Assembly (NCBI GenBank): GCA_964036195.1
Contig: OZ038450.1
Coordinates: 8,930,701-8,994,700 of the forward strand
Length of the DNA stretch: 64,000 bases
Source of the DNA: Sphaerolaimus hirsutus
Lineage: Eukaryota > Nematoda > Chromadorea > Monhysterida > Sphaerolaimidae
Reading direction: 5' to 3'
Shown: positions 45,566 to 56,816 of the stretch, piece by piece
Position numbering within the stretch: the first letter of the stretch is position 1
Layout of the letters: each line of letters begins with the position of its first letter
The notes under the pieces: generated by a model
What the model was told of the DNA's origin: nothing
Seen by the model: only the letters and a program-made list of their open reading frames with translations
Databases searched by the model: none
Position numbers and translations under genes: made by a program

Positions 45566-47457
45566 TATTACTATGGCACCAAGTAAATATTCACAAAAAA
45601 GTGTACATGTAGCATGAAAAAGCGCCAAAGTGCTGCGCATTTGCGCCCCTCAAAAAAGCCGTGTCGTGACAGTCACTTGTCACTTAGTTAGCTGTTCTAG
45701 CCACTGGCATTTGCGACAGACCTTTGAAAAACTTCATCGCAGTTTTGGCGCTCGGTGCCATAACTTGGCACTTTTATCATCATAGTGTGTATGCATTTAC
45801 ACAGTAAACTGTATCAGGCAATGATAAAAACGGACTTGTCAAAATAATAATAACAAACAACGATGGAAAATGAATTGGATAATAACAGAGCACTACCTCA
45901 ATCATACTGGCAAGGCGAAACAGGGATGAAAGCAAATCCAAAAAAATAACCGATATGGCGGCTCTAATTTAGCACATTTTGTACTCGGATTATGTCGAAT
46001 CAATAGCCTGACCATTTGGACTTTGAGATGGAACAAGGAGATAAAGCAAAAAGTAAAGCGTAAAATAAGGAGACGAGGAATCGGGCTTCTGCTTCTAAAA
46101 ATCGATAACTCCAAAAAGTTGATTTTGAAAAAGTGCATTTTAAGTTCCATTTCCAATTCTGTACCAGAAGTGCATGTCCAATGGACCTGCATGTTGTCTA
46201 ATATGGTGACCGATTCTAGATGCATAACTTAATTCTTCAATTTTTAGAGTTACCTATCGACTTTTAGAAGTGACGTCTTACATGTAAATTGGACAGTTTA
46301 AAAAAATACTCGACATCATAAATACACACCGTTGAGCTGGATGGATATACACACCTAGGTATGTAAATAAAATTAGATCCGAATTTCTTTAATTGCACAG
46401 GAATAATGAAATGTTTCAGAAGCAGTGACCGAATTCAACAGTGTGGCGACGCAGAAAATACTGGTCCATATTTACGAAGGTAGGTATAATACAGCGTCGC
46501 AGCGTCTATTCACATTTCACAGTATAATAACTTCTGTGATTTTGATTCAGAACAGATTTCAGAACAAGTGAAAGCACAATTCCGATAAGAACACGTCGGA
46601 CAGTCATTACGTATGTATGCAAAAATAAATATGTTGGTGTGACGAAAATGCGAAACAGTCAAGTTCAATGAATGAGTTACCTATATGTTTACAGTGACAA
46701 CCCTGCTCGATAGTACCGTATTCATGTAAATCAGGCAAGAAGGACACTCGGTGAAACAATCGAAGATATTTATCAAGTAATGTGGCGAGTAAAGTGTGAA
46801 ATAACCTGCTTTTTCAAATGATGTATTTATCTTATCCAGAAAGCCTTGCATAGAGACATAGAGAAAATTTTTTACAGTTAATGAACTGGAATAGTAGATC
46901 AAAATTGCAGGGACTTCCCGAATTCTCAGCAGTTCTATTTGAGAAAATATTTTCCAGTGTGTATCAAGTGGCTGACATAGAACGATTTTAGAAAATTTGA
47001 AAAACATTAAAAACTCTTAGAATCATAGAAATAATTGTATTCTTGAAAGTGTGATAAAAATACCAATTTTGATTTATCTACGCTGCACATCGTGCTCAAA
47101 TACAACCCTGGAACCCCCACCCGAAGAAACAGTTAAGAACTGAAACGGTGGATAAATTTTTTTCGAACAAACCTAAATATCTACATACCTCATTTAGTAG
47201 TAGTTTACATCACACTTTCATAAATATTAATACACATGAATTCACATGTATTTATTTACGTGACAAAAACCTATGCCTGAAATTTTCACAAGTCTGCATT
47301 ATCATCACAATAAAAAACAACAACAACAGCAACAACAGAAAACGACAAAGCACTTCAAATGAAATAGAAAATCTGACGAATAAAAAAAGCGAAATCACAA
47401 AAAATATATGCCGCTGTTCCGGTCATTTGAACAAGTCAAAATGACTAGGTATCTATC
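45566..47457. other. No gene seen; small MITE remnant
   Basis: At about 46080-46270 CTAAAAATCGATAACTCC pairs loosely with ATCGACTTTTAGAAG; this is a relative of the element at 60546-61197. The 108-codon minus-strand frame 47007-46681 has no codon or splice support. Confidence 0.4.
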
Positions 47458-47867
47458 TACCGCGTTACCTCTAATTACCCCCCTCGAACTCCCCCCGGGT
47501 CTGAGCGAACCTGAGGAAAAAATACCCCTCCTCGAAATCCCACCCGTCTGGCATAATGTATTATAAATACCTCATGTATGCAATGTAAATGATCTATTAA
47601 TTGCTACCAAATTGCATCGCAGCTACACATACACTAGTTTGTATAGATATACCTATCTCTATGTAAATATTTCCAATATATCCTGTATGGTCTCATTTAT
47701 TACCAATTTTGGGTATGTTGAGGCCTATTCTTTACTACAATATTTCACAAAATTTTCTAACAAAATAATAAAACCCGGTTGAATGAGGCCCACTCGAATT
47801 ACCGCCCCTCAAAATTTGCTGGCGAAATAATAACCCCCCATGGGGGTATTTTCGAGTTAATACGGTA
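47458..47867. mobile_element. CCGTATT-type MITE just beyond the Lnk stop
   Basis: TACCGCGTTACCTCTAATTA and TTTTCGAGTTAATACGGTA are the ends. The right end lies 20 bases beyond the Lnk stop codon, so the Lnk 3' UTR probably runs into it. A minus-strand AATAAA occurs inside at 47696-47701. Confidence 0.85.
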
Positions 47868-47887
47868 TCTAACTGTCATTCTCCATC

Positions 47888-48022
47888 TCAAGTGAAATGA
47901 TAGGTGTTCTCCATGCGCACGGCCCAGCTGGGGCTGACCGACCCGCCCGCAGTCATGCCTTCGTGAGCGCGGCTCCCATTTGCACTATCTGCAGTCGGTC
48001 GCGGATTTCCATCGGCTAACAC
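47888..48022 (-). CDS. Lnk: Lnk exon 11, C-terminal tail and stop
   Basis: After acceptor AATGTTACAG the frame encodes a Gly/Ser-rich tail ending [11 protein letters not shown] and TGA at 47890-47888. The AV..EN.Y.F pattern corresponds to the Tyr tail of SH2B1 and APS, which in APS recruits c-Cbl when phosphorylated (known for APS, inferred here). Confidence 0.92.
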   Translation of the reverse strand: MLADGNPRPTADSANGSRAHEGMTAGGSVSPSWAVRMENTYHFT

Positions 48023-51000
48023 CTGTAACATTGCGACGGACTGTTTGAGGTTACAAGCAATGACCTGTGGGCAATTCCGACCCCGTGAAGTGTAAAGTAG
48101 TGTGTGAAATGTCATGTAAAATGTCAACTAAAATAAAAAAAAATTTATTAGTAAAATTTTGACATTTTGCATGCAATTTTACATGCCATTTGTATTGGGT
48201 GAGCAGCCACCAGGCAAGTATTAGAAAACTGCACTTCACATGAAAAACTAAGATGATTGATGGCGATCAAAGGAAACTCTCAGATATTCCTAAGGTGACG
48301 TATTCATATGGTAAATACATCGAGCCCCCAAAATTTCACTCTGAATGTAAATATCCCTAGCCAAAATGCATACAAGAACATGATAAAAATGGTTTCCAAA
48401 AGCGTTATATCGGACCACGAACCTGCTGCCTAGCGAGCCTCTCCAAACTGGTCGCCCTGAGCCACACGCTGCCCGAATGGGTCATGTAGTCGCGCGGGTC
48501 GACGCGCGCGTGCGGTCCCGCACTTCGCCGGTGCCGACTGGCCGCTGCCGCGGACGGAGGCCACGCTGCGGGACGAGTCGATCAGTGAGCGCAGTCGGGA
48601 CCAATAATTTGGCACACAGCCAGCTTCTCGACTAACCAACAACGTAGTCGGCCAAAAGTACGGTGCCCCTGGCCAGGGCACCCTGAGAGTGCACTTGCGC
48701 ACCGGTTCTAGGATCAATTTGAGCGTTCGCTGCAGCGGCAGCGAACGCGGCAACTTGTTGCGCGTGCGCGCCGTCCAATGGGATGGCACTTCGGCGGAAA
48801 TAGTCGAGCATGTCGGGTACGCTGTCGAAATTGAGCCGCTGCACGCGACAACGCCCGCCGCGCTCCAGCGTAAGCCGCAGGTGCTGTAGCGTACGGATGG
48901 GATGTTATTTGAGCACCAGCCACGAGCTCAGCACAGGCATCAAAAAAATGTGTACGCACAATACTTTCCTACCGAAATTTTGAAAATTTTGAAAACTCAT
49001 ACGCATTTGAATTAAAACAGAATGAGTTATTGTTGATCTCCACCGACTGTAGTCGACAGACACCGTATTTTGATAAACTACAATGCGTCGAAAGCTTATT
49101 TATGAATCTGTATTTGCTCGGATAATTCTCCTGCAAAATTATTTTTTAGTCAGACTTTTATCGAGGGGGAACTATTCAAGAGAGGAAATTATTCAAGGTG
49201 ACCTTATTATCTCGTCAAAATATTCTAGCATGTTTCTATGAACTCATTTCACATGAAATATGCTTTATTAACAAAATAACATGCAATTTTTGTTAGAATT
49301 GAACACAACAAATTATAATAAGCCTAAAGGGGGAATTATTCGATGGGGAAGTAATTTTTCTCGCTCTTCGCACAGTGGGATTTTTCAAGATTGGAATTAT
49401 TTGAGGGGGAATTATTCAAGCAAATCAGAATGTGTAACGCCAATGCCCCGCAACCTCCAGTGGCTCCATCGAAAATGATGACCTCAGCTCATTTCCCATC
49501 CGACCCACCTTCGCCCTGGCGTGGCAGTTGAACGTGAGCACTAGCTCGCCGGCGCGCGTCTCGCTGCGGCGCACCAGAAACAGCCCGTGGCCCTCGACGC
49601 CCGCTTGCAGCACCAGCGCTGCTGCGTTGTGCCGCGACAGGGCGCCGTGGTACCACGGATACTCGAACAGGGCGCAGTCGTCGCTCGTCTGGGCCGTCTG
49701 TGAATCTGAATGTTTTTGGGAGGCATTTCTCAGGTAGCTGAAATTTTGCTCAATAAATTCTTGCCCTCAAAAATACCTTGCATATGAGTCATCTGATCGC
49801 TGTCTGCGTGCCGCACCGCGTGCTGCAAACTTCTACTGGAAGTTGAGCTGCTGAGACGAGCTGCCGCTGCCGAAGTTTCAGCTGGAGGTGTCTGTAAATA
49901 TTGAAAAGCATCAACTACGGCAAAAAAAATCAAAATTAATATACCTAGCCAACAAATACCCAACAAACCGGCGCATTGGAGCCCGGTCGACCGGCGGACA
50001 AACTTCTGGCAAGAACGGCGCCAACCGCGGCGCCAATAGACCTGGGTCTGGACACGGATCTGTGGCCATCGTTCGCCGCTGGCACGCTGCCGCTGCCGGT
50101 GGCGCTGGACATGAGCGCGGCCGACAAGCGGCTGTTGAGCGAGCGCCGCAGCGACGAGTTCTTGTTGCCGCCGGCCGCGTTCGCCCGCCGCAGGATCACG
50201 GGCTCGCCGGCGGACGGCGTGAAGGCGCGGCCAGCTGAGTCGACGCTGTCGTGCACTGCTGTGGGTGACGCGAGGCGAGAACGCACGGAGTCCCTGCGCG
50301 TGAAATGGGTGCTAATTGACATTCGAGAGTGTGCTGGGCAAATGCACCGTCTGAATTCGAGTGATGTAGAAGATACATAAATTCGCATGTCACAAAGAAA
50401 GAAAGAAATTGATGGAAAAACAAGTAAAAAATTTTTTAAATCGGAAAATTTGAAACCAGCAAATCGATATTTCCGTTCAGAGAAAAGTAATTGGACGGAA
50501 TCAAACAGTACATGCCGTATATCCTAGAATAACCACCCCCCCCCCAATAAGTTCCCCTCTTGGGAGTGTGAGGAAAGAAAAACTCTAACCTCGAAAAAAC
50601 TCCCCCCTCCCAATTTGATAGGTAGAAAACATTACACAACATTTCACATTTACAAAAAAACAACGTTTTATCTACATAATATGTAAATATATCCATTATA
50701 TTGTAGCTAGAGTTCACTGTCATTGACTGCACTGCTTGAATTGTGTATTTTGTATTCCTACAATTACATAATTAATATTCTGTTACCAAATTTACCCCAT
50801 TTGTGCAGTGAATTAATCATACATTTAACTGAAAATTCTGACGAAGTAATTACTCCCGGATGGCTTATTCGAGGATATGCGGTGACTCAAGACACAAGGT
50901 ACTGAATTCATTTTAGAAGTGACACTTACCTGACCGCGGTGGAATCAGCGGACCCCGGCATCTGCAGTCGACACGCGTGAATCACTGCCAGCCACTGGTC

Positions 51001-54000
51001 GCACTCGGCCGCTGAGCGTGCAGCCACCACGTATTCCATCCCATTGTCTGCCTGAATCGGACAAACAGTTTATATTTACTATGCTCGGCGGACAGCAAGC
51101 ACACCTAGTATGAAAACCTACCATAATTTTATGAATAAAATCTTGTGATAATTTTCGTAATTAATTGTTCCATAGTAAAAACGAATATTATTATGTAAAA
51201 AGTGTATAATTTTTGGTTCATTATTCAGGTGGGATTTGGTAGGTTTCCCTACTAAGTGTGATGTCCGCCGAGTATAAATATCAGTAGCTTTTCAACGTTA
51301 TAAAGAAGGTCACAAAGAACGATGATCAAAAAAATACCTTCAGCACAAAGGCGTATTCGTGATCGGGAGTTTCAAGTTGCGTAGTCCGTCTGGCTTCGTT
51401 GATAAGAATGCAGAACAATCCGGCGCACGGTTTAGAAGCCTGTGACGTGCCATGTAACCAGTAGCTGGAAAACATGGTAAATACACCAGGGGCCAGTCCC
51501 AGACCCTGTAAAATGTCAACGTACGTTTGCCATTTTACAGGGCATTTTACATGTCGTTTGACATTTTGCTTGACATTTGCCATTTTACAGGGTATGGGTT
51601 GGCACCAGTACCCTAGAGACAAAAACAACCCACCTTTTGCGGAGCATAAAACTCGAGCAAATGACCACCAATGGTCTTGACCATGCACATCCTGCACTGC
51701 TGCAACTGTCTCCCATCCAAATCCCCGCAGCCGGCGGCAAACAACAAGCCAGTAGACTCTTTCACCACCTGCACCACGGTTTTGGCGTGGGTGACGCCGT
51801 TGGCAGTGGCGCCGCCGTGGCCGACCGCGTGCACGGCCATGGTGGACAGAGACTTGCGAAGGCAGCGCACCGCCCGGTCGATGCTGCGGCAAAGTGGCGG
51901 CAGGTTTTTTTAGGCTGACGTTTTATGGGGTTGATTTGGGGTTGTGTGGTTCGGGTCTGACTTTCTTCGATCCATTGTAAATAATGGAATTTTTATTCAG
52001 TTGGACAATTTTTTATTATAAAAAAAAAAATTGAGCCACCAATCAAATCTTTTGTGTGCTTATATCTTTCTGGCACTGTTGCGACAATTATCGTCAAAGT
52101 CATTGGAAGTCCTTTGAAAGGCTTAATTGCAATGAGAAATAAAATTGACAAAAAAGTTCTTATTTGCTCGATCTCCTTGAAACGTTTTTTTAGTTCAAAA
52201 GAATGTACAATTTTCGTCACTGTAACTAATGAGGTCGAAATAGACAGAAGACTTCAAAAGATATTTTTCAGTTGACCGTCTGTCATCTAGAGTGCAACAC
52301 AAACGAACAAGACCCATCACAAAACTGCAGTCCACCAACCTCCGATCCCTGCGCGTGTTGTGACTCTCCACAGGCGCGGTGGCGCCGGCGTCGCAGTTGC
52401 GCTGCACCAGCTGCTGCGCGCCGCCGCCGCGACCGGCCCACGCGTGCCGCATCTCCTTGAGCGACGGAAATCGGCGCAGGAATCGCGGCCGTCGCTGCTT
52501 CTTTGCCGCGTCAGCGGCGCCGCCGACGCGCCCGTAGCTCGGCCTGCGCAGCGAGTTGCTGCCGGTGGAGCCGTCCATTTGCGACTGCGACCCGTGCGCT
52601 AAGCCCATGGGAGGCATGGATCGTCGAGAGTCGCGGTCGTGCGGGTCGATGCCGGGTTCACCTGCAAACGAATGCAGCAAAACTACCTATATGTTCCAGA
52701 GACAGTTCGAATTCCCGGTCAAATGCTTACATGGTGGCAGTCCCAAGCCCTGTAAAGTGTAAAGTAAAGTGTCAAATGTAAAGTCAAATGCAAAGTAAAC
52801 TGTCAATTGTCATGCAAAGTTCAGTAATAAAATCTTTTCTTTTTTGTTTTGATTGACACTTTACTTTGCATTTGACTTTACATTTGACACATTACTTTAC
52901 ACTTTACAAGGCTTGGGACTGTCCCATGGTATGGTATTCGACCATGTAAACATTTCATGTCAAGTCATAAATTATCATGTCAATTATCATGTCAAGTCAC
53001 AGTATTATCATGTCAAGTCACAAATTTTGGACAAACGTTCGAATTCCAGGTCAACGAGTGTGTAGATACTTCGTAGGACCAGTCAAGTGACAGCTTAAGT
53101 GCAAAATTAGTTTGAAATTTGTCAATGGACAGGGCATTTAGTGCGGTATGAGTGAGATTGATATAGCCGATCGTAAATATTTTCTCGGTGCCAACTCCGT
53201 AAGTGGAGAAGTACAAAAGTGGCAAGTAATTTTAGAAGTGACAGGTGAAGAGACATATAAAATTTGTAATTTGACTTTTGACTTAACACTTATATTTATA
53301 TGGAATTTTTATTTGACTTTTTACTTGCCTCTTCACTCGGCACTTCTCAAGTTAATTGCCACTTATGACTTCTACACTTACATAATAGACACGCCACAAA
53401 AAACCGCATGCTAATTTCGAAAAATAACGAGTGTCCAAAACATACCAACACTGCCCTCCCCCAACACAGCTGTGCAGTCATTAACCAACTCCTCATCAGC
53501 CACCCCAGAATCAGCCCTATCACAAGTAGCCAACCGCCGCCAGGCACACTCCGCACTGGCGGCGGCGGCACGGGCAAACAGCGCCAATGCGGCCGCGCGC
53601 CACGCCTCGTCCATGGGCTCGGAGGTGGACGGGCCGGCGGCGCCGCGCCCGTGGTGCTGCCACAGGAGGCGGGCGAAGCGGATGCCGGCGGCGCCGCCCA
53701 CGCTGACGCACAATGATGCCACCGACCCGTCCAGTTCCACTGCGAGCGAGTACGGGCGAATGGGTGTGACGAGGGGTGAGGTTCGGGAAATTGGGCATAT
53801 TGGGCATGTAAAATGCATGTGTTTTTATGGAGCCACCTCACCTCGGGACTGGGGTTTTATTCTATGGAAGTAATTTTTTGGCTGTAGCCCCAACCCCAAC
53901 ACACTTGAACAGCATTAAAGTTGGACAAGGTAATTACAACAAAATGGGAAGACGCTAAACTGTGGTGGATCTGCTGCAGCATCCACTTTATATATGAATA

Positions 54001-54472
54001 ATCCCAATTATTCTGCACGGCAGCGTAGTGTATGCACTAGTTGACTACCGGAATCCGAAAACTCATTATTCAGCTTTGAACCCATTTGAGTTAATCAGAA
54101 TGAGTCATTTCTTATTCCCATCAATAGCAGTTGAGGGGGGACACCTCATTCAGGTAATCTCAAATGCGTGCAAAGATGACATAAGCTTCCGAAATCTTCA
54201 TATGTCCAGTAGTAAACTAGTAAATGTGTACAGCTTTACACATATTTAGGTTGCTATGTAAACTACGTTTACTAACAAATAATATTCCATTTTCCTAACC
54301 CCACAACCTGGGGTAACACCCCCCCCCCCATTTAAGACCCATGCCAACCATTCTCCCTGCCGGATGCATCCTTGTGGGCGGCGCTGTGAATGGCAGTCGA
54401 CGCGACGCGCTCGTCGCTCTCGTCGTTGGACAACAAGTCGTCGGCGCTGTCGCAGCCCAGCCACGCCGACAT
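47888..54472 (-). CDS. Lnk: SH2B-family adaptor protein (Lnk orthologue), complete, 11 exons
   Basis: Coding exons are 54472-54349, 53739-53446, 52661-52340, 51883-51634, 51439-51338, 51051-50930, 50293-49969, 49891-49777, 49705-49509, 48883-48641 and 48022-47888. All phases close to 742 codons plus TGA, close to vertebrate SH2B1 length. Residues about 42-110 correspond to the dimerisation region, about 295-400 to a PH domain, and about 567-665 to SH2 (YPWYHG start, FLVRRSE with Arg597). The tail ends ENTYHFT with Tyr739, like the conserved C-terminal Tyr of SH2B1/APS. In the family these proteins act beside receptor tyrosine kinases, and insect Lnk supports insulin-receptor signalling. The start ATG has an in-frame upstream stop. 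At least six introns carry MITE sequence. The exon 10 donor is chosen by phase. Confidence 0.93.
48066..48190. mobile_element. CCCTGTAAAATG-type MITE in Lnk intron 10
   Basis: GGCAATTCCGACCCCGTGAA and ATGTCATGTAAAATGTC words at the left, with TTTGACATTTTGCATG words at the right. The ends are more decayed than in other copies. Confidence 0.65.
48641..48883 (-). CDS. Lnk: Lnk exon 10, C-terminal half of SH2 domain
   Basis: [20 protein letters not shown] and [14 protein letters not shown] match the SH2B signature closely, and the frame closes the fold at LLADYV. An Ala/Gln-rich insertion lies between IPLD and LLADYV. The phase requires the donor GTTGGT at 48640; a more canonical-looking GTTAGT four bases on would break the frame. 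Confidence 0.9.
49109..49430. mobile_element. CCGTATT-type MITE remnant in Lnk intron 9
   Basis: TGTATTTGCTCGGATAATTC at the left and GGGAATTATTCAAGCAAAT at the right resemble the 36936 subtype. A fragment of the AACTCAT family precedes it at about 48985-49085. Confidence 0.6.
49509..49705 (-). CDS. Lnk: Lnk exon 9, N-terminal half of SH2 domain
   Basis: [14 protein letters not shown] begins the SH2 fold. [20 protein letters not shown] carries the FLVR phosphotyrosine-binding arginine. The acceptor ACATTCAG is required by phase over the nearer TTCACAG. Donor GTGGGT. Confidence 0.95.
49777..49891 (-). CDS. Lnk: Lnk exon 8, PH-SH2 linker
   Basis: [20 protein letters not shown] and a short acidic end, donor GTATTT in phase 1. 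The intron to exon 9 is only about 71 bases. Confidence 0.88.
49969..50293 (-). CDS. Lnk: Lnk exon 7, PH-SH2 linker
   Basis: A 325-base Ser/Arg/Ala-rich linker with RRDSVRSR at its start and a donor GTTTGT. The sequence is disordered in character, with many Ser next to basic residues (possible kinase sites, inferred). Confidence 0.9.
50514..50883. mobile_element. CCGTATT-type MITE in Lnk intron 6
   Basis: TGCCGTATATCCTAGAATAA at the left pairs with TTATTCGAGGATATGCGGT at the right, with a C-rich patch near the left end. Confidence 0.75.
50930..51051 (-). CDS. Lnk: Lnk exon 6, C-terminal helix of PH domain
   Basis: [20 protein letters not shown] includes the conserved Trp of the PH C-terminal helix, followed by [11 protein letters not shown] canonical donor GTAAGT ends it in phase 2. 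Confidence 0.92.
51079..51275. mobile_element. TATACT-related MITE in Lnk intron 5
   Basis: CTATGCTCGGCGGACAGCA pairs with TGATGTCCGCCGAGTATA. The ends match the family at 36232-36476, while the AT-rich core differs. Confidence 0.75.
51338..51439 (-). CDS. Lnk: Lnk exon 5, central PH domain
   Basis: [20 protein letters not shown] then [12 protein letters not shown] corresponds to the [20 protein letters not shown] strand-loop-strand of SH2B1. It is 102 bases, phase 0 at both ends. Confidence 0.92.
51484..51610. mobile_element. CCCTGTAAAATG-type hairpin MITE in Lnk intron 4
   Basis: GGGGCCAGTCCCAGACCCTG and CAGGGTATGGGTTGGCACC are the ends, with ATGTC and TTTGACATTTTGC words inside. The right end is about 24 bases from exon 4's donor. 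Confidence 0.85.
51634..51883 (-). CDS. Lnk: Lnk exon 4, start of PH domain
   Basis: Acceptor TGCCGCAG, donor [26 protein letters not shown] matches the KCRLLLR...LEFFVPPK region of SH2B PH domains. The upstream part ([12 protein letters not shown]) aligns with the first PH strand. An in-frame stop just upstream limits the acceptor choice. Confidence 0.9.
52340..52661 (-). CDS. Lnk: Lnk exon 3, linker before PH
   Basis: Acceptor TCGTTTGCAG, donor GTTGGT, phases 1 in and 2 out. It encodes a Ser/Arg-rich linker with [20 protein letters not shown], a basic stretch of the kind found between the dimerisation and PH domains in this family. Confidence 0.88.
52730..52927. mobile_element. CCCTGTAAAATG-type hairpin MITE in Lnk intron 2
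   Basis: GGCAGTCCCAAGCCCTGTAA and TTACAAGGCTTGGGACTGTCC are inverted ends, with CATGGT on both sides as a possible duplication. The arms are GTAAAGTGTCAAATG words. Confidence 0.85.
53446..53739 (-). CDS. Lnk: Lnk exon 2, N-terminal dimerisation region
   Basis: Acceptor TCGCTCGCAG, donor [25 protein letters not shown] aligns by position with the FC..HARAAA.DFA signature of the SH2B phenylalanine-zipper domain, and a second Ala-rich helix with [10 protein letters not shown] follows. The match is loose: the His-Ala-Arg core is not kept and several zipper aromatics are Leu or Ala. Confidence 0.85.
54349..54472 (-). CDS. Lnk: Lnk exon 1 (start codon)
   Basis: ATG at 54472-54470 opens an acidic segment ([20 protein letters not shown]) and ends in phase 1 at donor GTTGGC. 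An in-frame TAA lies about 50 bases upstream with no usable acceptor between, which supports this as the initiator. No domain is recognised in this part. Confidence 0.75.
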
Positions 54473-55229
54473 AACGTACTTTTGTAGATGAGTCGTATTT
54501 ATTGGCGGTTATTGAAAGTAGAAAGAAGAAGCAAGTGCCATCATGACTGGAATGTGAATTGAATTATTAGCTGAGAGAATCGAAGTGTCACCGTTTTAGC
54601 CGAGTTCGTTTCGCGTTCGCACCCTTGTCGATCGCTGCTCGCTGCGAGATGGGCGCGCCATTTATTTGACAGGACAAAGTGAACACGTTCACGTGAGTGC
54701 GCCACGAGGCATCGATCAAAAGATGTACACACGGTTGCCACTATTCACTCGTTCGGATGGCTACTTATAAATCAATGTATCGGAAAGTGATGCATCAACG
54801 TACATAAATATTTACAATACATAAAAACACCACAAAGGAATGAGATGTACCTAGAGCAGAGGGCAAACATGCAAAGTGGCGCTGCAGCGACGCGTGTAAA
54901 TGCCACCTGTTTCCCATTCACGAATCGGAATTCACGCCTTCACCTGTACACAGAAATACGCGGCGTTTTCTAAATTCCGGACGCATTTAGCTAGCGTAAC
55001 GTGTTACATCGGGAAAAACACATTTACGAAGCGAGCGTAGATTGGCAGAAAAGTTTTTCATTTCGAAACGAGCTCATTTCTTAGCTAACAATTTACGTAC
55101 ATGAATGCATGAAGTGTACGCTTTGTAAATATGTTCGGAAATTGAAACGAAAGTGATCCAAGTTGAACATATTTTATTTATAAAGTAAATAGTAGGTATA
55201 ATGAGCAATGTGAGAATGTGAGAGCAGTA

Positions 55230-55237
<8 letters not shown>

Positions 55238-55280
<43 letters not shown>
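55238..55280. repeat. (TA)n microsatellite
   Basis: About 20 TA units follow a short CA run. Confidence 0.95.
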
Positions 55281-55283
<3 letters not shown>

Positions 55284-55394
55284 CGTAGTTGTGTATTTTT
55301 CTATCTTCTTCACACCCTACAATTCGCAGCACTTCCAAATTGCAACCTAAATAGCAGACCTCGACCATTTTACAACACTTTTTCAACGGAGGCG

Positions 55395-56100
55395 CGTATT
55401 CAACTCAACGACGCATCGATCCGCAGAGAGGAACGCATGTCGCCGCGGCGGCGGCAGACGGGACGTCGGCCTTTAGCGAGCCATTTCACCGCCCGCGTAC
55501 AGAAATACCAGACCGCATGAGGTGTATGTACACGCGGCCGGATAGCTTACGCTGCTGAGTCAACCAGCTAAGCTTACGCTTCCGTGCCGCCGCAGCCGCG
55601 AGATTACGTGCCGCGCCAGCGCGCTTCTGCAACTTTCTACCGCGGTCTTAGGCGGATCCTACTATTATTAAAGGCTTAATGAATTGTGCGGTGGGGATGC
55701 AGCCCAAACCGACTAAAGAATCCGACAGTCGGGCGTGAAACGTTCGCGAGGCGGCCTTAAAGCAACCTTAGAATTTCTACGGGGCGGCGAGGCGAGCCGG
55801 ACGGCAGCCGGATGCGACAACATTTCGCACCCGAACATAACACACGCGCACCTTTGCACTCGGGGCGACTAGCTGCAGGACAGAAGCTTATATAAGTGAG
55901 AGCTTGTAACTGCCGCGGCGAATGGCAGTTGCGCCACGCGGCGGCGCTGCGGCGAGAAAACGGACTGCCGCCGCCGCCGCGCCGCTGCTTCAGTGCCGCT
56001 GAAGGCAGCCGGCTTGGCTCAGTGAAATGCTTACACGGTGGCACGCTCAAAGTGCAGTAGGTCAACCGCAAAAACTTCACCGCCTTACGAGTAGGGCGGT
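55395..56100. promoter_or_regulatory. GC/CpG-rich block upstream of Lnk, candidate promoter
   Basis: A 700-base CpG-rich interval lies 0.9-1.6 kb upstream of the Lnk start codon. Open frames on both strands lack codon bias. It is the nearest GC-rich block and could contain the Lnk transcription start or a divergent one. No core promoter element was identified with certainty. Confidence 0.35.
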
Positions 56101-56672
56101 TGACTAGGGGCGAGTATCGTGGGGCTGAAAGTACTGTCAGACTTCGTGAAGTTCCACATGGGATATAGATACGTGTTTTTCATTGACTGAGACGGCCGGT
56201 CAGATAGACCTTCAGACACTGAAAGTCAGATAAAAAAAGTTACAAAAAAATTACAAGTGCTAAGTAGAACATGATGTGCAACGAGTTCAAACCGCTGCCT
56301 TCCGCTACTTGTGAAAATAAATACCGTTTCAAAGATATTTTTATCTATAAATACCTAGTACAGGACTTTGTGATTGGCACTGCCGGTCATCGTAACGACA
56401 ACGTGCATTTTTGCTTTATCTTATATCGAACAGCGGGCCTAGCCTTCATTATAGAAACATTAATTTCAATCCTTCAGACGCATGCAAACGTATTATATAA
56501 ACCATATTACCTTGAATAAAACCCCAACCAGGTGGCACGCATTTGAGGAAAAAGCCCCCTCGTATAATTCCCCAGTCAAAGTCGTTTCGAAAGAGATTGC
56601 AGTTGCTGTTACTGTCGTTCAGCGAAAATGACTCAAAAAGAAAAGCCAGGTTTCTTTTCAATATTGTTACAT

Positions 56673-56816
56673 CACACACTAGTTTACCGGCTCAGTAAAC
56701 TCGGATTTGACAGATAGTAGTTGACAGATACCTCATTCTGGTAAACTCAAATGCATTCAACGTCGATGTCAGAGTTTACCAAATCCGAGTTTACCGAGCA
56801 GGTAAACTAGTGTGTG
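56673..56816. mobile_element. Palindromic MITE, CACACTAGTTTACC ends
   Basis: CACACTAGTTTACC, then GGCTCAGTAAACTCGGATTT, is mirrored by AAATCCGAGTTTACCGAGC and GGTAAACTAGTGTG. The core contains the CAGATAGTAGTTGACAGA text shared with the AACTCAT family. Confidence 0.85.

Noticed and set aside
46681..47007. 108-codon minus-strand open frame downstream of Lnk
   Set aside because: AT-rich codons without bias, no splice support and no recognisable domain.
52195..52339. Extension of the Lnk exon 3 frame beyond 52340
   Set aside because: Donor GTTGGT at 52339 gives the phase needed by exon 4, and the extension is AT-rich intron.
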